A DNA stretch of 64,000 nt from an uncultured Bacteroidales bacterium (GTDB taxonomy: Bacteria; Bacteroidota; Bacteroidia; Bacteroidales; Bacteroidaceae): NCBI GenBank assembly GCA_902768125.1, contig CACXKA010000009.1, forward strand, positions 1 through 64,000. The letters run 5' to 3'. The translations under genes and the position numbers were made by a program. Shown in pieces: positions 18,299-24,841 of this stretch. How positions within the stretch are numbered: position 1 is the stretch's first letter; every line of letters starts with the position of its first letter. The notes below the pieces were generated by a model. That model worked only from the letters and a program-made list of their open reading frames with translations, was not told where the DNA came from and made no database searches.

Positions 18299-19429
18299 TC
18301 ACTTTTCTGTATTGCGCATCCAAGCAGTGACGGTCTGTCCTATGCGCTGCTTGAAAGCAAGGCTGAAAGTGCTGTAACTCCGGTAGCCGCTGTCGCTGGC
18401 AAGGTGCTGGGCAATGACGGGTTGCTGGGCAGTGATTGCTTCGCGATAGAGGTTCATGAAGTGGTTGATGCGGAGGTTGTTGATGTATGCGTTGTAAGTG
18501 ATGCCTTGACGGGAAAAGTACTGGCTGAGATAGTAGCGGTTGGTGCCGATGGCCTGTGCCAGCTGGAGAAGGGTCAGGTCGTGCTGCAAGTAAAGCTGAC
18601 TGTCCACACAGCGCTCAGCCAATAGTTGTTCAATGTTGGTGGGAATGCCCAATGTCTGCTGTGCCTGTGTCGAGATTTCTGATTCCTGTGCTGTCTCAGG
18701 AACTGTTTTGTTGCATGTCGGTTCCATGGACGTGTCCTCCAACTGAGGCAGTGTCTCTACTCGCCACAACAAGATGCCGGCAAGCAAAAAACCGATGAAC
18801 TGCACCAGATAGCTGAGGATGATGTCGCCGGAATCAAACCCATAGGTGATCATTAACAGCAAAAGCCCGATAATCAGCGTATGGCTCAGCCAGACCTCCT
18901 TGTGTTCCAAATCGGCATAATTGTCGCGTAGCCACCGTTCATATTTCCTGACGGCAAACACCATGTATATGGTCAAGATCAAGTAGAGTGAAAGGAAGTA
19001 TGCGATTGCGATGTCCATGAAATGACTGTCGGGATTGACGAGGTGCAGGATGCCCAGTACGACGAAAGGTATCATGGCGATGGCGATGGGCCAGATGGGT
19101 CGCTTGCGGTCTTGGAGCATGGCAAACAGCGTGCCGGCGATTGTGGTGAGCATCCCCACGCAGTCGAGTATGATAACCACCAGATAACTGATAGAACTGG
19201 TGTCACCGGAAAAGATGTAGAAAAGATACCACCAGATATGACTAAGAAATCCGACGGCATAGAATGCCGCAGCCCAATGGCGCAACCTCACAGGCGGTGT
19301 GATGTCTGGGGCAAAGGCATTGCTTTTGCGCAGACAGAGGTAGATGCAACTGATGAGCGCCACCGCTGCCACTCCGCCGTAGAGCATGAGAAATAAGATA
19401 ACATCAGTAGGTGTTTGTTCGAGTAACAT
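18299..19429 (-). CDS. Membrane-anchored AraC-family transcriptional regulator
   Basis: 376 residues. The N-terminal 215 hold about seven hydrophobic segments (ILFLMLYGGVAAVALISCIY, ISYLVVIILDCVGMLTTIAG and others). A linker with many Glu/Gln follows. The C-terminal 110 residues form an AraC-type helix-turn-helix (LTLLQLAQAIGTNRYYLSQY and a second helix pair SGYRSYSTFSLAFKQRIGQT). Such proteins are taken to sense a signal in the membrane and bind DNA in the cytoplasm. A -7 element and an inverted repeat TGGAACA..TGTTCCA lie upstream, so autoregulation is possible. Targets are unknown; the giant-protein operon converges on it from the other side. Confidence 0.8.
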   Translation of the reverse strand: MLLEQTPTDVILFLMLYGGVAAVALISCIYLCLRKSNAFAPDITPPVRLRHWAAAFYAVGFLSHIWWYLFYIFSGDTSSISYLVVIILDCVGMLTTIAGTLFAMLQDRKRPIWPIAIAMIPFVVLGILHLVNPDSHFMDIAIAYFLSLYLILTIYMVFAVRKYERWLRDNYADLEHKEVWLSHTLIIGLLLLMITYGFDSGDIILSYLVQFIGFLLAGILLWRVETLPQLEDTSMEPTCNKTVPETAQESEISTQAQQTLGIPTNIEQLLAERCVDSQLYLQHDLTLLQLAQAIGTNRYYLSQYFSRQGITYNAYINNLRINHFMNLYREAITAQQPVIAQHLASDSGYRSYSTFSLAFKQRIGQTVTAWMRNTEK

Positions 19430-19467
19430 TGATTCCCCAGAATTTTAGTCGTATCATTAAACGGCGG

Positions 19468-19475
19468 CAAAAGTA
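19468..19475 (-). promoter_or_regulatory. -7 element TACTTTTG of the AraC-type gene
   Basis: Exact TAnnTTTG match on the minus strand, 39 bp before the start codon. Confidence 0.65.
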
Positions 19476-19486
19476 CAAAGAATTAT

Positions 19487-19521
19487 TGGAACATCAAAGC
19501 ATTTTTCTTTTTTTTGTTCCA
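19487..19521. promoter_or_regulatory. Inverted repeat, candidate operator
   Basis: TGGAACA (19487-19493) and TGTTCCA (19515-19521) form exact inverted half-sites 28 bp apart centre to centre, straddling the presumed -33 region of the AraC-type gene. Confidence 0.4.
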
Positions 19522-19643
19522 TGATAAATCTTTTGTTGTAAAGATAGTGATCATTATGGACTGATGACAATCTTTACACCAAGTTTTATGGAGGTTTGGC
19601 ATGGAAAAACTAAAAAGTCCTTGTTCTTTTGCTCGTTTTGTAT

Positions 19644-19651
19644 TAACTTTG
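19644..19651 (+). promoter_or_regulatory. -7 element TAACTTTG of the DUF4491 gene
   Basis: Exact TAnnTTTG match 36 bp before the start codon at 19687. Confidence 0.7.
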
Positions 19652-19686
19652 CACAAGAAAAAAAGGTATCAATCATAACAAACACA

Positions 19687-19974
19687 ATGTATTTCACTGG
19701 AATTATTATTGCGGTATGCACATTCCTGACCATCGGAATCTGGCATCCTATCGTTATCAAGACTGAATATTATTGGGGCACACGTCCCTGGGTCGTTTAT
19801 CTGTTGGTAGGTGTGGCATCTATTGTCTCTGCTCTGTTCATCGAGAACACCGTCATTTCAGCCATCGTGGGTGTGTTCGGAGCCTCAGCTCTTTGGGGTA
19901 TCGGCGAACTCTTTGAACAGAAGAAACGAGTTGAGAAAGGATGGTTTCCCAAGAATCCTAAACGTACCTACTGA
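19687..19974 (+). CDS. DUF4491 family small membrane protein
   Basis: 95 residues, three hydrophobic segments (YFTGIIIAVCTFLTIGIW, VVYLLVGVASIVSALFI, VISAIVGVFGASALWGIGEL) and the conserved end RVEKGWFPKNPKR. This matches the DUF4491 family, which is common in anaerobes and has no known role. The frame is open further upstream to 19564, but that would cross the -7 element at 19644. The 3' end overlaps by a few bases a flavodoxin remnant on the other strand. Confidence 0.8.
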   Translation: MYFTGIIIAVCTFLTIGIWHPIVIKTEYYWGTRPWVVYLLVGVASIVSALFIENTVISAIVGVFGASALWGIGELFEQKKRVEKGWFPKNPKRTY

Positions 19975-20068
19975 TATAGTCATGACATGTTTTGGTGAGC
20001 TCGCCGACAATGTTTGCCATCTTTTCAGTATGGCCAAACTTGCTGTAATACCGGATAGCTGTTTTCAT
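19958..20068 (-). pseudogene. Remnant of a flavodoxin gene (N-terminal part only)
   Basis: The minus strand reads MKTAIRYYSKFGHTEKMANI and then VGELT before losing similarity and stopping after 36 codons. The start is that of a flavodoxin: a short beta strand then the phosphate-binding loop YSKFGHT and KMA. Flavodoxins need about 140-170 residues, so most of the gene is missing. It lies 16 bp after the radical SAM gene in the same direction, so it was probably the last gene of that operon. The break is near 19990, against the 3' end of the DUF4491 gene. Confidence 0.6.
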
Positions 20069-20084
20069 TATTTTGATTCTTATT

Positions 20085-21188
20085 TTATACAATCATTTTC
20101 TCAATTTCTTCCCTATGTTCGAAGAGCGTGCAACCACCAGTATGTTCCCAGCCCAGCGCCTCGGCTGCACGAATCTTGCGGAACAGTGGAGATTGTAGTG
20201 CCTTCCGAATGCCCATCGTGGCAACATTACTGTCACTGAAAGGCGAGAATGGACAGGGTTCAGCCGAACCGTCAGGACCGATGTGGAAGAAGCCACGACC
20301 TGAAGCAAGACAACCACCGAGTGCTTTCTCATCACCAGGGAACGAAAGGACGATGATGTCGGCATAGGTATTACGAAGCTCCTCCAACAGGGTTTCCATC
20401 TCTGCCACGTGTTCGTCACCGAATGCCAAGTGCTCTGTCCCTTCTTCCGTTGGTACATATTCAACATAGAAGACGATTTTGCAACCGTATTCCCGCAAGG
20501 TGTCAATGAATTGGGGCGATGTGACAAGGTGGTAGTTCTCAGTGGTCACCGTGATGCTGGCGCCAAAGAAGAGGTTTTCCTCTTTCAGCATCTCCATCGA
20601 CTGCATGGCACGCTTATATACACCCAGACCTCGACGTTCGTCAGTCCTCAAGGCTGTGCCTTCAATGCTGATGATGGGCACCATATTGAGATGATCCTTC
20701 AGGAACTTGATGTAAGAAGGACCGATGAGCGTACCATTGGTGAAAATGGGGAAAATCATGTCCTTCACTTCAGCGATTTTTTCCAGAATGTCTTTCCTCA
20801 TGAATGGCTCGCCCCCTGCTATCAGCGAGAAGTTAATGCCCATGTCGGCAGCTTCAGTGAAGATGACTTTCCATTGTTCAGGAACCAGTGTCTCTTTCTG
20901 CTTGGCAGTTTCATCTTCGGCAATACCGTTGCTGCGTGCGTAACATCCTTTGCAATGTAGGTTGCAGGTAGTAGAGATGCTGCTGATGAGAAATGGCGGT
21001 ACCTCCAATCCTTCCTGTTCCAGCATTTTCCTGCGCCTTTTCTCCGACTTCTGAAAAAGCGTCTGCATGCGGTAGGCAAACTTTGCTTCACGAGGATTGG
21101 ACAGCACACTCTTATAGGCTTTCGCCATGATGGTCCGGATGCTGTCGCTCATGTAAGTCCCAAGGTCAAGTGTTGCACTTGTTGCCAT
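20085..21188 (-). CDS. Radical SAM protein with C-terminal Cys cluster
   Basis: 367 residues. The radical SAM cluster motif CNLHCKGC lies near residues 74-81 (CxxxCxxC), followed by the GGEP motif (LIAGGEPFMRKDIL). The C-terminal part has further cysteines (GGCLASGRG, AEPCPFSPFSD, GGCTLFEHRE) like a shortened SPASM-type domain, which often holds an auxiliary cluster. It is the third gene of an operon behind glutathione peroxidase and a MarR-type regulator, 28 bp after the regulator. Substrate unknown; a peptide or protein modification role is typical of SPASM members. The context suggests a link to oxidative stress. Confidence 0.8.
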   Translation of the reverse strand: MATSATLDLGTYMSDSIRTIMAKAYKSVLSNPREAKFAYRMQTLFQKSEKRRRKMLEQEGLEVPPFLISSISTTCNLHCKGCYARSNGIAEDETAKQKETLVPEQWKVIFTEAADMGINFSLIAGGEPFMRKDILEKIAEVKDMIFPIFTNGTLIGPSYIKFLKDHLNMVPIISIEGTALRTDERRGLGVYKRAMQSMEMLKEENLFFGASITVTTENYHLVTSPQFIDTLREYGCKIVFYVEYVPTEEGTEHLAFGDEHVAEMETLLEELRNTYADIIVLSFPGDEKALGGCLASGRGFFHIGPDGSAEPCPFSPFSDSNVATMGIRKALQSPLFRKIRAAEALGWEHTGGCTLFEHREEIEKMIV

Positions 21189-21216
21189 GTGTTGATTGCA
21201 ATTGCTAAAGTGAATA

Positions 21217-21657
21217 CTATTTCTTTAAAGTCTCAATAATAGCGTCAAGGTCCTGTGCCAGATGCTGGTAGTCCTCCATTTTCAGCGGACAGACTGAGAG
21301 TCGGTCGTTCATGCCGGCAGGAATCTGGGCGAAAGCTTCTTCTTCCAATGCCTTGCCTTTCGATGTCAGGCTGACAATTTGCTGACGCTTATCCTGTTCA
21401 CCTTTTTTGCGGCTGACGATGCCCAGTTTCTCCATGCGCTGGAGTAGGGGAGTGACGGTGTTTGTCTCCAACACAAGACGGCGGGCTATGTCGTTCACAG
21501 GCTGGTTGTCCTTTTCCCATAACACCATCAACACAAGATACTGCGGATAGGTGATGCCCAGCTTGTTGAGCAACGGTGTGTACGCCTGTGTCACCAGTCG
21601 TGCTGCCGTATAGAGGCGGAAACAAATCTGATTGTCAAGCTGTAACTCTGCGTGCAT
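21217..21657 (-). CDS. MarR-family regulator, OhrR-like
   Basis: 146 residues with the winged-helix fold: YPQYLVLMVLWE, the recognition region ARRLVLETNTVTPLLQRMEK, and the wing VSRKKGEQDKRQQIVSLT. Cys12 in NQICFRLYTAAR matches the reactive Cys of OhrR organic-peroxide sensors. It lies between glutathione peroxidase and a radical SAM gene. Two matching palindromes surround the operon promoter, as expected for a self-regulated peroxide repressor. Sure of MarR; the OhrR type is likely but not certain. Confidence 0.85.
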   Translation of the reverse strand: MHAELQLDNQICFRLYTAARLVTQAYTPLLNKLGITYPQYLVLMVLWEKDNQPVNDIARRLVLETNTVTPLLQRMEKLGIVSRKKGEQDKRQQIVSLTSKGKALEEEAFAQIPAGMNDRLSVCPLKMEDYQHLAQDLDAIIETLKK

Positions 21658-21664
21658 CTTTTTA

Positions 21665-21704
21665 ATTCTTCAATTCTTCAATTTTTCAATTTTTCAATTC
21701 TTCA
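21665..21704. repeat. Octamer array, five units ATTYTTCA
   Basis: Units ATTCTTCA, ATTCTTCA, ATTTTTCA, ATTTTTCA and ATTCTTCA fill the gap between the glutathione peroxidase and MarR genes. The last unit contains the glutathione peroxidase stop codon. The same 8-bp unit, inverted, recurs at 24513. Confidence 0.8.
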
Positions 21705-22247
21705 AGCAAGCATTGCTTCAATGTCTTTCTCAAAGTCCTTCGGCTCAGTGGTGGGAGCGTAACGCTTGATGGTCTTTCCGTCCTTCGAGATGAGGAATTT
21801 GGTGAAGTTCCACTTGATGTCGCTGTCTTTCTCCACGCTTTTGCTGATAGCCTTGAAGAGCGTCTTGGCAGCCTTTGCCTTCAGACCGTTATACTCTTCG
21901 GTGGGAGCTTGTGTTTTCAGATACTCAAAGATGGGTTCTGCAGCAGGACCATTCACGTCGGTCTTCTTCATGATCTGGAAGGTCACGCCGTAGTTCAACT
22001 GGCAGAACTCCTCAATCTGTCCGTCAGAGCCAGGATCCTGTTCCTTGAACTGGTTGCAGGGGAAACCGATGATGACCAGACCCTTGTCCTTGAACTTCTG
22101 GTTCAATTCCTCCAGTCCTGCGAATTGAGGGGTGAATCCACACTTGCTGGCTGTGTTGACAATCAGCAATACCTTACCTTCGAACTGAGCGAAATCCAGT
22201 TCCTTACCTTTGCTCGTCTGAGCCTTGAAATCATAAATCTTTTCCAT
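21702..22247 (-). CDS. Glutathione peroxidase-family thiol peroxidase
   Basis: 181 residues. The peroxidatic site NTASKCGFTPQF, the GFPCNQF motif and the WNFTKFL motif are all present, so the Cys, Gln, Trp and Asn of the active site can be placed. It has Cys, not selenocysteine. Proteins of this type in bacteria usually reduce peroxides with thioredoxin. The start at 22247 (MEKIYDFKAQ) is chosen over one five codons upstream because the family begins there. First gene of an operon with the MarR regulator and radical SAM gene; the promoter is flanked by two palindromes. Confidence 0.9.
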   Translation of the reverse strand: MEKIYDFKAQTSKGKELDFAQFEGKVLLIVNTASKCGFTPQFAGLEELNQKFKDKGLVIIGFPCNQFKEQDPGSDGQIEEFCQLNYGVTFQIMKKTDVNGPAAEPIFEYLKTQAPTEEYNGLKAKAAKTLFKAISKSVEKDSDIKWNFTKFLISKDGKTIKRYAPTTEPKDFEKDIEAMLA

Positions 22248-22276
22248 AAGTAGATTAATCATTAATTGGTTATTTT

Positions 22277-22335
22277 TATCGTTTGCGATATTTCTGGTGC
22301 AAAGGTAAGAACTTTTATTTATATCGCAAGCGATT
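22277..22335 (-). promoter_or_regulatory. Promoter with two matching palindromic operators
   Basis: The -7 element TACCTTTG is at 22300-22307 (minus strand). Palindrome 1, TATCGTTTGCGATA, is at 22277-22290, in the presumed leader. Palindrome 2, ATCGCAAGCGAT, is at 22323-22334, over the -33 region. The half-sites differ at one position. This is the expected layout for repression by the OhrR-like regulator encoded in the operon. Confidence 0.7.
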
Positions 22336-22391
22336 TATCTATAAATTTTTGTTAATTCTCAAGAAAGAGGTCATAAATAAGATTTTTTCAC

Positions 22392-22399
22392 TAAATTTG
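22392..22399 (+). promoter_or_regulatory. -7 element TAAATTTG of the esterase gene
   Basis: Exact TAnnTTTG match 40 bp before the start at 22439. Confidence 0.65.
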
Positions 22400-22438
22400 C
22401 ACAAATTATAATATCACTTGATGAATTTGGAAGTCTTT

Positions 22439-23278
22439 ATGAAACGATTTGCATTTTTCTGCTTGTTGCTCGTGCCCATGACGCTGATGGCACAGAAACA
22501 GTATTTCCTTCCAACGGGCGACAGTTCGATGGGAGAGAATGAGAAACCCATGATTGAAGTGTATTTGCCGAAAGAGGATGTGGCTAATGGTTGTGCCATC
22601 GTGCTCTGTCCTGGTGGGGCCATGAGATGGCTGTCGTGGGAGAGCGACGTTGTTAAGATGGCGCAGTTCCTGAATGAGCGTGGTATTGCTGCTATTGGTT
22701 TGCGTTATCATTTAAATAAAGGTGGAGGTCAGGCACCGCAGGGTGGTCAGATGCCAGCAATGGTGGACGTGACGCACCCAGAACGATTCCCTCAAGCGGA
22801 TGCCAATCCGATGCACTTTGCCTATGGTGACTCCATCATCCGTTTGGCGGCACAAGATGCGAATGCAGCGATCCGTATGGTGAGAGAACATGCAGATGAG
22901 TGGCATATCAGCAAGGATAAGATTGGCTATCTAGGCTTCTCGGCTGGTGGTGGTGTGGCTGTTGCAGCCACGATGTCGGCTAAGGCAATGGAGCGTCCTG
23001 ACTTCCTCTGCACCAATTTCGGTCCCTCGTTGATGCCTGTCACGGTGCCTGCCGATGCTCCTCCCTTGTTGATCATGACTCGTGTTGACCATCCGAATGT
23101 GGCAGCAGGTCTTGTGGCACTCTTCATGGAGTGGAAGAAGGCGGGTGCCAATGCCGAACTGCACATGTATGGTGATGGCAAGGGCCCTTACGAACTGATG
23201 GCACAAACGGGTGAGACCACCACGGAGTCGTGGAGCTCCCAGCTGATTCAATGGTTGAAAGCCAAGAGATTTCTTTAA
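22439..23278 (+). CDS. Secreted alpha/beta hydrolase (esterase-like)
   Basis: 279 residues with signal peptide MKRFAFFCLLLVPMTLMAQ. The nucleophile elbow GFSAGGG is near residue 162. CPGGA around residue 60 is the oxyanion-hole region, and H/D partners would be in the C-terminal part (GDGKGPYELM). This matches the hormone-sensitive lipase / acetyl-xylan esterase-like (BD-FAE) group common in polysaccharide-degrading Bacteroidales. An ATG at 22421 would add six residues. Alone between divergent and convergent neighbours. Substrate not predictable. Confidence 0.8.
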   Translation: MKRFAFFCLLLVPMTLMAQKQYFLPTGDSSMGENEKPMIEVYLPKEDVANGCAIVLCPGGAMRWLSWESDVVKMAQFLNERGIAAIGLRYHLNKGGGQAPQGGQMPAMVDVTHPERFPQADANPMHFAYGDSIIRLAAQDANAAIRMVREHADEWHISKDKIGYLGFSAGGGVAVAATMSAKAMERPDFLCTNFGPSLMPVTVPADAPPLLIMTRVDHPNVAAGLVALFMEWKKAGANAELHMYGDGKGPYELMAQTGETTTESWSSQLIQWLKAKRFL

Positions 23279-23290
23279 CCTATCACCTTT

Positions 23291-23863
23291 TCAATTTAAT
23301 GTATAGAGGTGGGTGTAGCTTGCCAACACATTTTTATATTTGAAGACAGGGGTTGGCACAGGGTTCTCTTTGGCATCATAGACTTGGACGATGGAGTGGG
23401 GAAGAGTTCCGAGAAATTGGGTGTAGTGGAATTCGTGTCCACGATATTCCTTGCCATCGAGAATAAAACGACGATAACCCAGGGAAAGCTTGCGATCTGC
23501 CTTTCGAGCCGTGATGCTATAGGGTAACACACCACACATAGAGTGTTCGCCTTCATCGGTCACAATGCTTTGGCACAGGTACATCATGCCCCCACATTCA
23601 GCGATGATCCGACCACCCCGTTCCGCATAGTCACGGATGCATTGCCGCGTCAGGTCCATCGCCACCAAAGCCTCCAGATGCTTCTCAGGATAGCCGCCTG
23701 GCAGGTAGAGCAGGTCGCAGTCGGTGAGGTCGGGCACGTCTTTCTCTGGGTCGAAAAATAGAATGTTTTTCTCCTCGCTTGCCCATCGGTCAATGTTCTC
23801 CTGATAATAGAAAGAGAACGATTCGGTGTTTTGTGCCATCACAATGTTAACAGTCTTTTCCAT
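23291..23863 (-). CDS. cbiA: Cobyrinate a,c-diamide synthase, C-terminal glutaminase part
   Basis: 190 residues from the ATG at 23863 (MEKTVNIVMAQ). It contains FSFYYQENI, LYLPGGYPEKH and the class I glutaminase nucleophile in AECGGMMYL, then GHEFHYT, all typical of the second half of CbiA/CobB. The N-terminal ATPase half is encoded just upstream in another frame and overlaps it by 25 bp. In relatives one chain of about 430 residues does both jobs: glutamine hydrolysis here, ATP-dependent amidation of side chains a and c there. A GGAG sequence precedes this ATG, so separate translation of two subunits is possible; a frameshift mutation or sequence error is equally possible. Confidence 0.75.
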   Translation of the reverse strand: MEKTVNIVMAQNTESFSFYYQENIDRWASEEKNILFFDPEKDVPDLTDCDLLYLPGGYPEKHLEALVAMDLTRQCIRDYAERGGRIIAECGGMMYLCQSIVTDEGEHSMCGVLPYSITARKADRKLSLGYRRFILDGKEYRGHEFHYTQFLGTLPHSIVQVYDAKENPVPTPVFKYKNVLASYTHLYTLN

Positions 23864-24492
23864 TGTACGTTCTCCTCTAATAATTGTACTAATGTCTCGT
23901 TTTGGACTTCCTCTGAGAAATCCAATCCCAGATAGCGTGAACCCTGTTCCAAGTCTGTGTGTTTCGGCAAACATCCGAAACATTCCACTTGCAGGTCTTC
24001 GCACACTTCCTTCAGCATTTTCTGATGACGTTCAGAACCCACTTTGTTGAAGATGACACCTACAATGCGCACATCCTCACGAAAATGGAGAAAGCCCGAC
24101 AGTAGGGCTGCCATGGAATATGCTGCAGAGTTGGCATCGACCACCAGCACCACGGGTATGTCCAGTACGCTGGCAATCTCGGCAGACGAACCTTTGTCGC
24201 GGTCGTAGCCATCGAACAAGCCCATCATGCCTTCTACGATGCATACATCGGCATCTGCGCCATAGCGGTCAAAGAGTTCCCTCACATGTTCCTTTGACGC
24301 CATGAAGGTGTCGAGGTTAATGCTCGGACGACCACACACTGCCGCATGAAACTTTGTGTCGATGTAATCGGGTCCGCACTTGAACGGCTGCACCACCTTT
24401 CCTTTCTGGGTCAGCAACGCCATCAGCCCTCGGGCAATGGTGGTCTTGCCTGAGCCGCTCGTGGGTGCTGATATGAGGAAAGAATGTGTCAT
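23839..24492 (-). CDS. cbiA: Cobyrinate a,c-diamide synthase, N-terminal ATPase part
   Basis: 217 residues. The P-loop SAPTSGSGKTTIARGL, the KCGPDYID motif and VEGMMGLFDGYD are diagnostic of CbiA. It stops at a TGA (23839-23841) just where the glutaminase half starts in the -1 frame. The sum of both parts (about 407 residues) is near the usual length, so little is missing. It is transcribed away from the riboswitch and btuB, and its ATG lies only 7 bp after the -7 element, which suggests a leaderless mRNA. No clear slippery heptamer is visible at the overlap. Confidence 0.8.
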   Translation of the reverse strand: MTHSFLISAPTSGSGKTTIARGLMALLTQKGKVVQPFKCGPDYIDTKFHAAVCGRPSINLDTFMASKEHVRELFDRYGADADVCIVEGMMGLFDGYDRDKGSSAEIASVLDIPVVLVVDANSAAYSMAALLSGFLHFREDVRIVGVIFNKVGSERHQKMLKEVCEDLQVECFGCLPKHTDLEQGSRYLGLDFSEEVQNETLVQLLEENVQWKRLLTL

Positions 24493-24499
24493 CGGAGTG

Positions 24500-24507
24500 C
24501 AAAGGTA
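24500..24507 (-). promoter_or_regulatory. -7 element TACCTTTG of cbiA
   Basis: Exact match on the minus strand. Only seven bases separate it from the ATG, so transcription should begin at or within about two bases of the start codon. Confidence 0.75.
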
Positions 24508-24512
24508 GGAAA

Positions 24513-24638
24513 AATTGAAGAATTGAAAAATTGAAGAATTGAAAAATACAATAAAGAATCTAAAAAATGAAATAATGAATAAAAAAATATGGAAGAAAAC
24601 AACTTTAATCCTTCAATTCTTCATTTTTTCAATTCTTT
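24513..24638. repeat. Octamer array with inverted counterpart between divergent promoters
   Basis: Four units AATTGAAR run at 24513-24544, and a partly matching inverted arm (CTTCAATTCTTCATTTTTTC) lies at about 24609-24638. The A+T-rich middle separates the cbiA promoter from the riboswitch promoter. The same unit is at 21665. The 24493-24841 gap holds only this, two -7 elements and the riboswitch. Confidence 0.7.
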
Positions 24639-24643
24639 ATTAT

Positions 24644-24651
24644 TACCTTTG
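24644..24651 (+). promoter_or_regulatory. -7 element TACCTTTG of the riboswitch-btuB transcript
   Basis: Exact match on the plus strand, directly upstream of the cobalamin riboswitch. Confidence 0.75.
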
Positions 24652-24657
24652 CCACCG

Positions 24658-24816
24658 AAATTGGTAATCGAGCACATCGATGCAAGGGAATCCGGTGCGA
24701 ATCCGGGGCTGTACCTGCAGCTGTAATCCCCTCATATCAACGTCTGTTCATCATAAGCCACTGAGGAATCGGGAAGGCGAACGGGCTGGGGGAGAGCCAG
24801 AAGACCTGCCAAAACC
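24658..24816 (+). ncRNA. Cobalamin (B12) riboswitch
   Basis: The conserved core is plain: GCAAGGGAA (24682-24690), CCGGTGCGAATCCGGGGCTG, CCTGCAGCTGTAA (B12-box region, about 24714-24726), AGCCACTG (24756-24763), GGGAAGG and finally GAGCCAGAAGACCTGCC (24794-24810). It sits between the -7 element and btuB, about 25 bases before the start codon, so it probably controls translation or early termination of btuB-cbiK and perhaps the second receptor in response to adenosylcobalamin. Confidence 0.95.
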
Positions 24817-24841
24817 TAAAGATGTACACACGCACAGGACT

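Noticed and set aside
23839-23880. Programmed -1 frameshifting at the cbiA overlap
   Set aside because: No X XXY YYZ slippery heptamer in the right frame and no clear downstream structure; kept only as a split gene.
24680-24841. Upstream extension of btuB through the riboswitch
   Set aside because: The extension is made of conserved riboswitch core; the ATG at 24842 gives a proper signal peptide.
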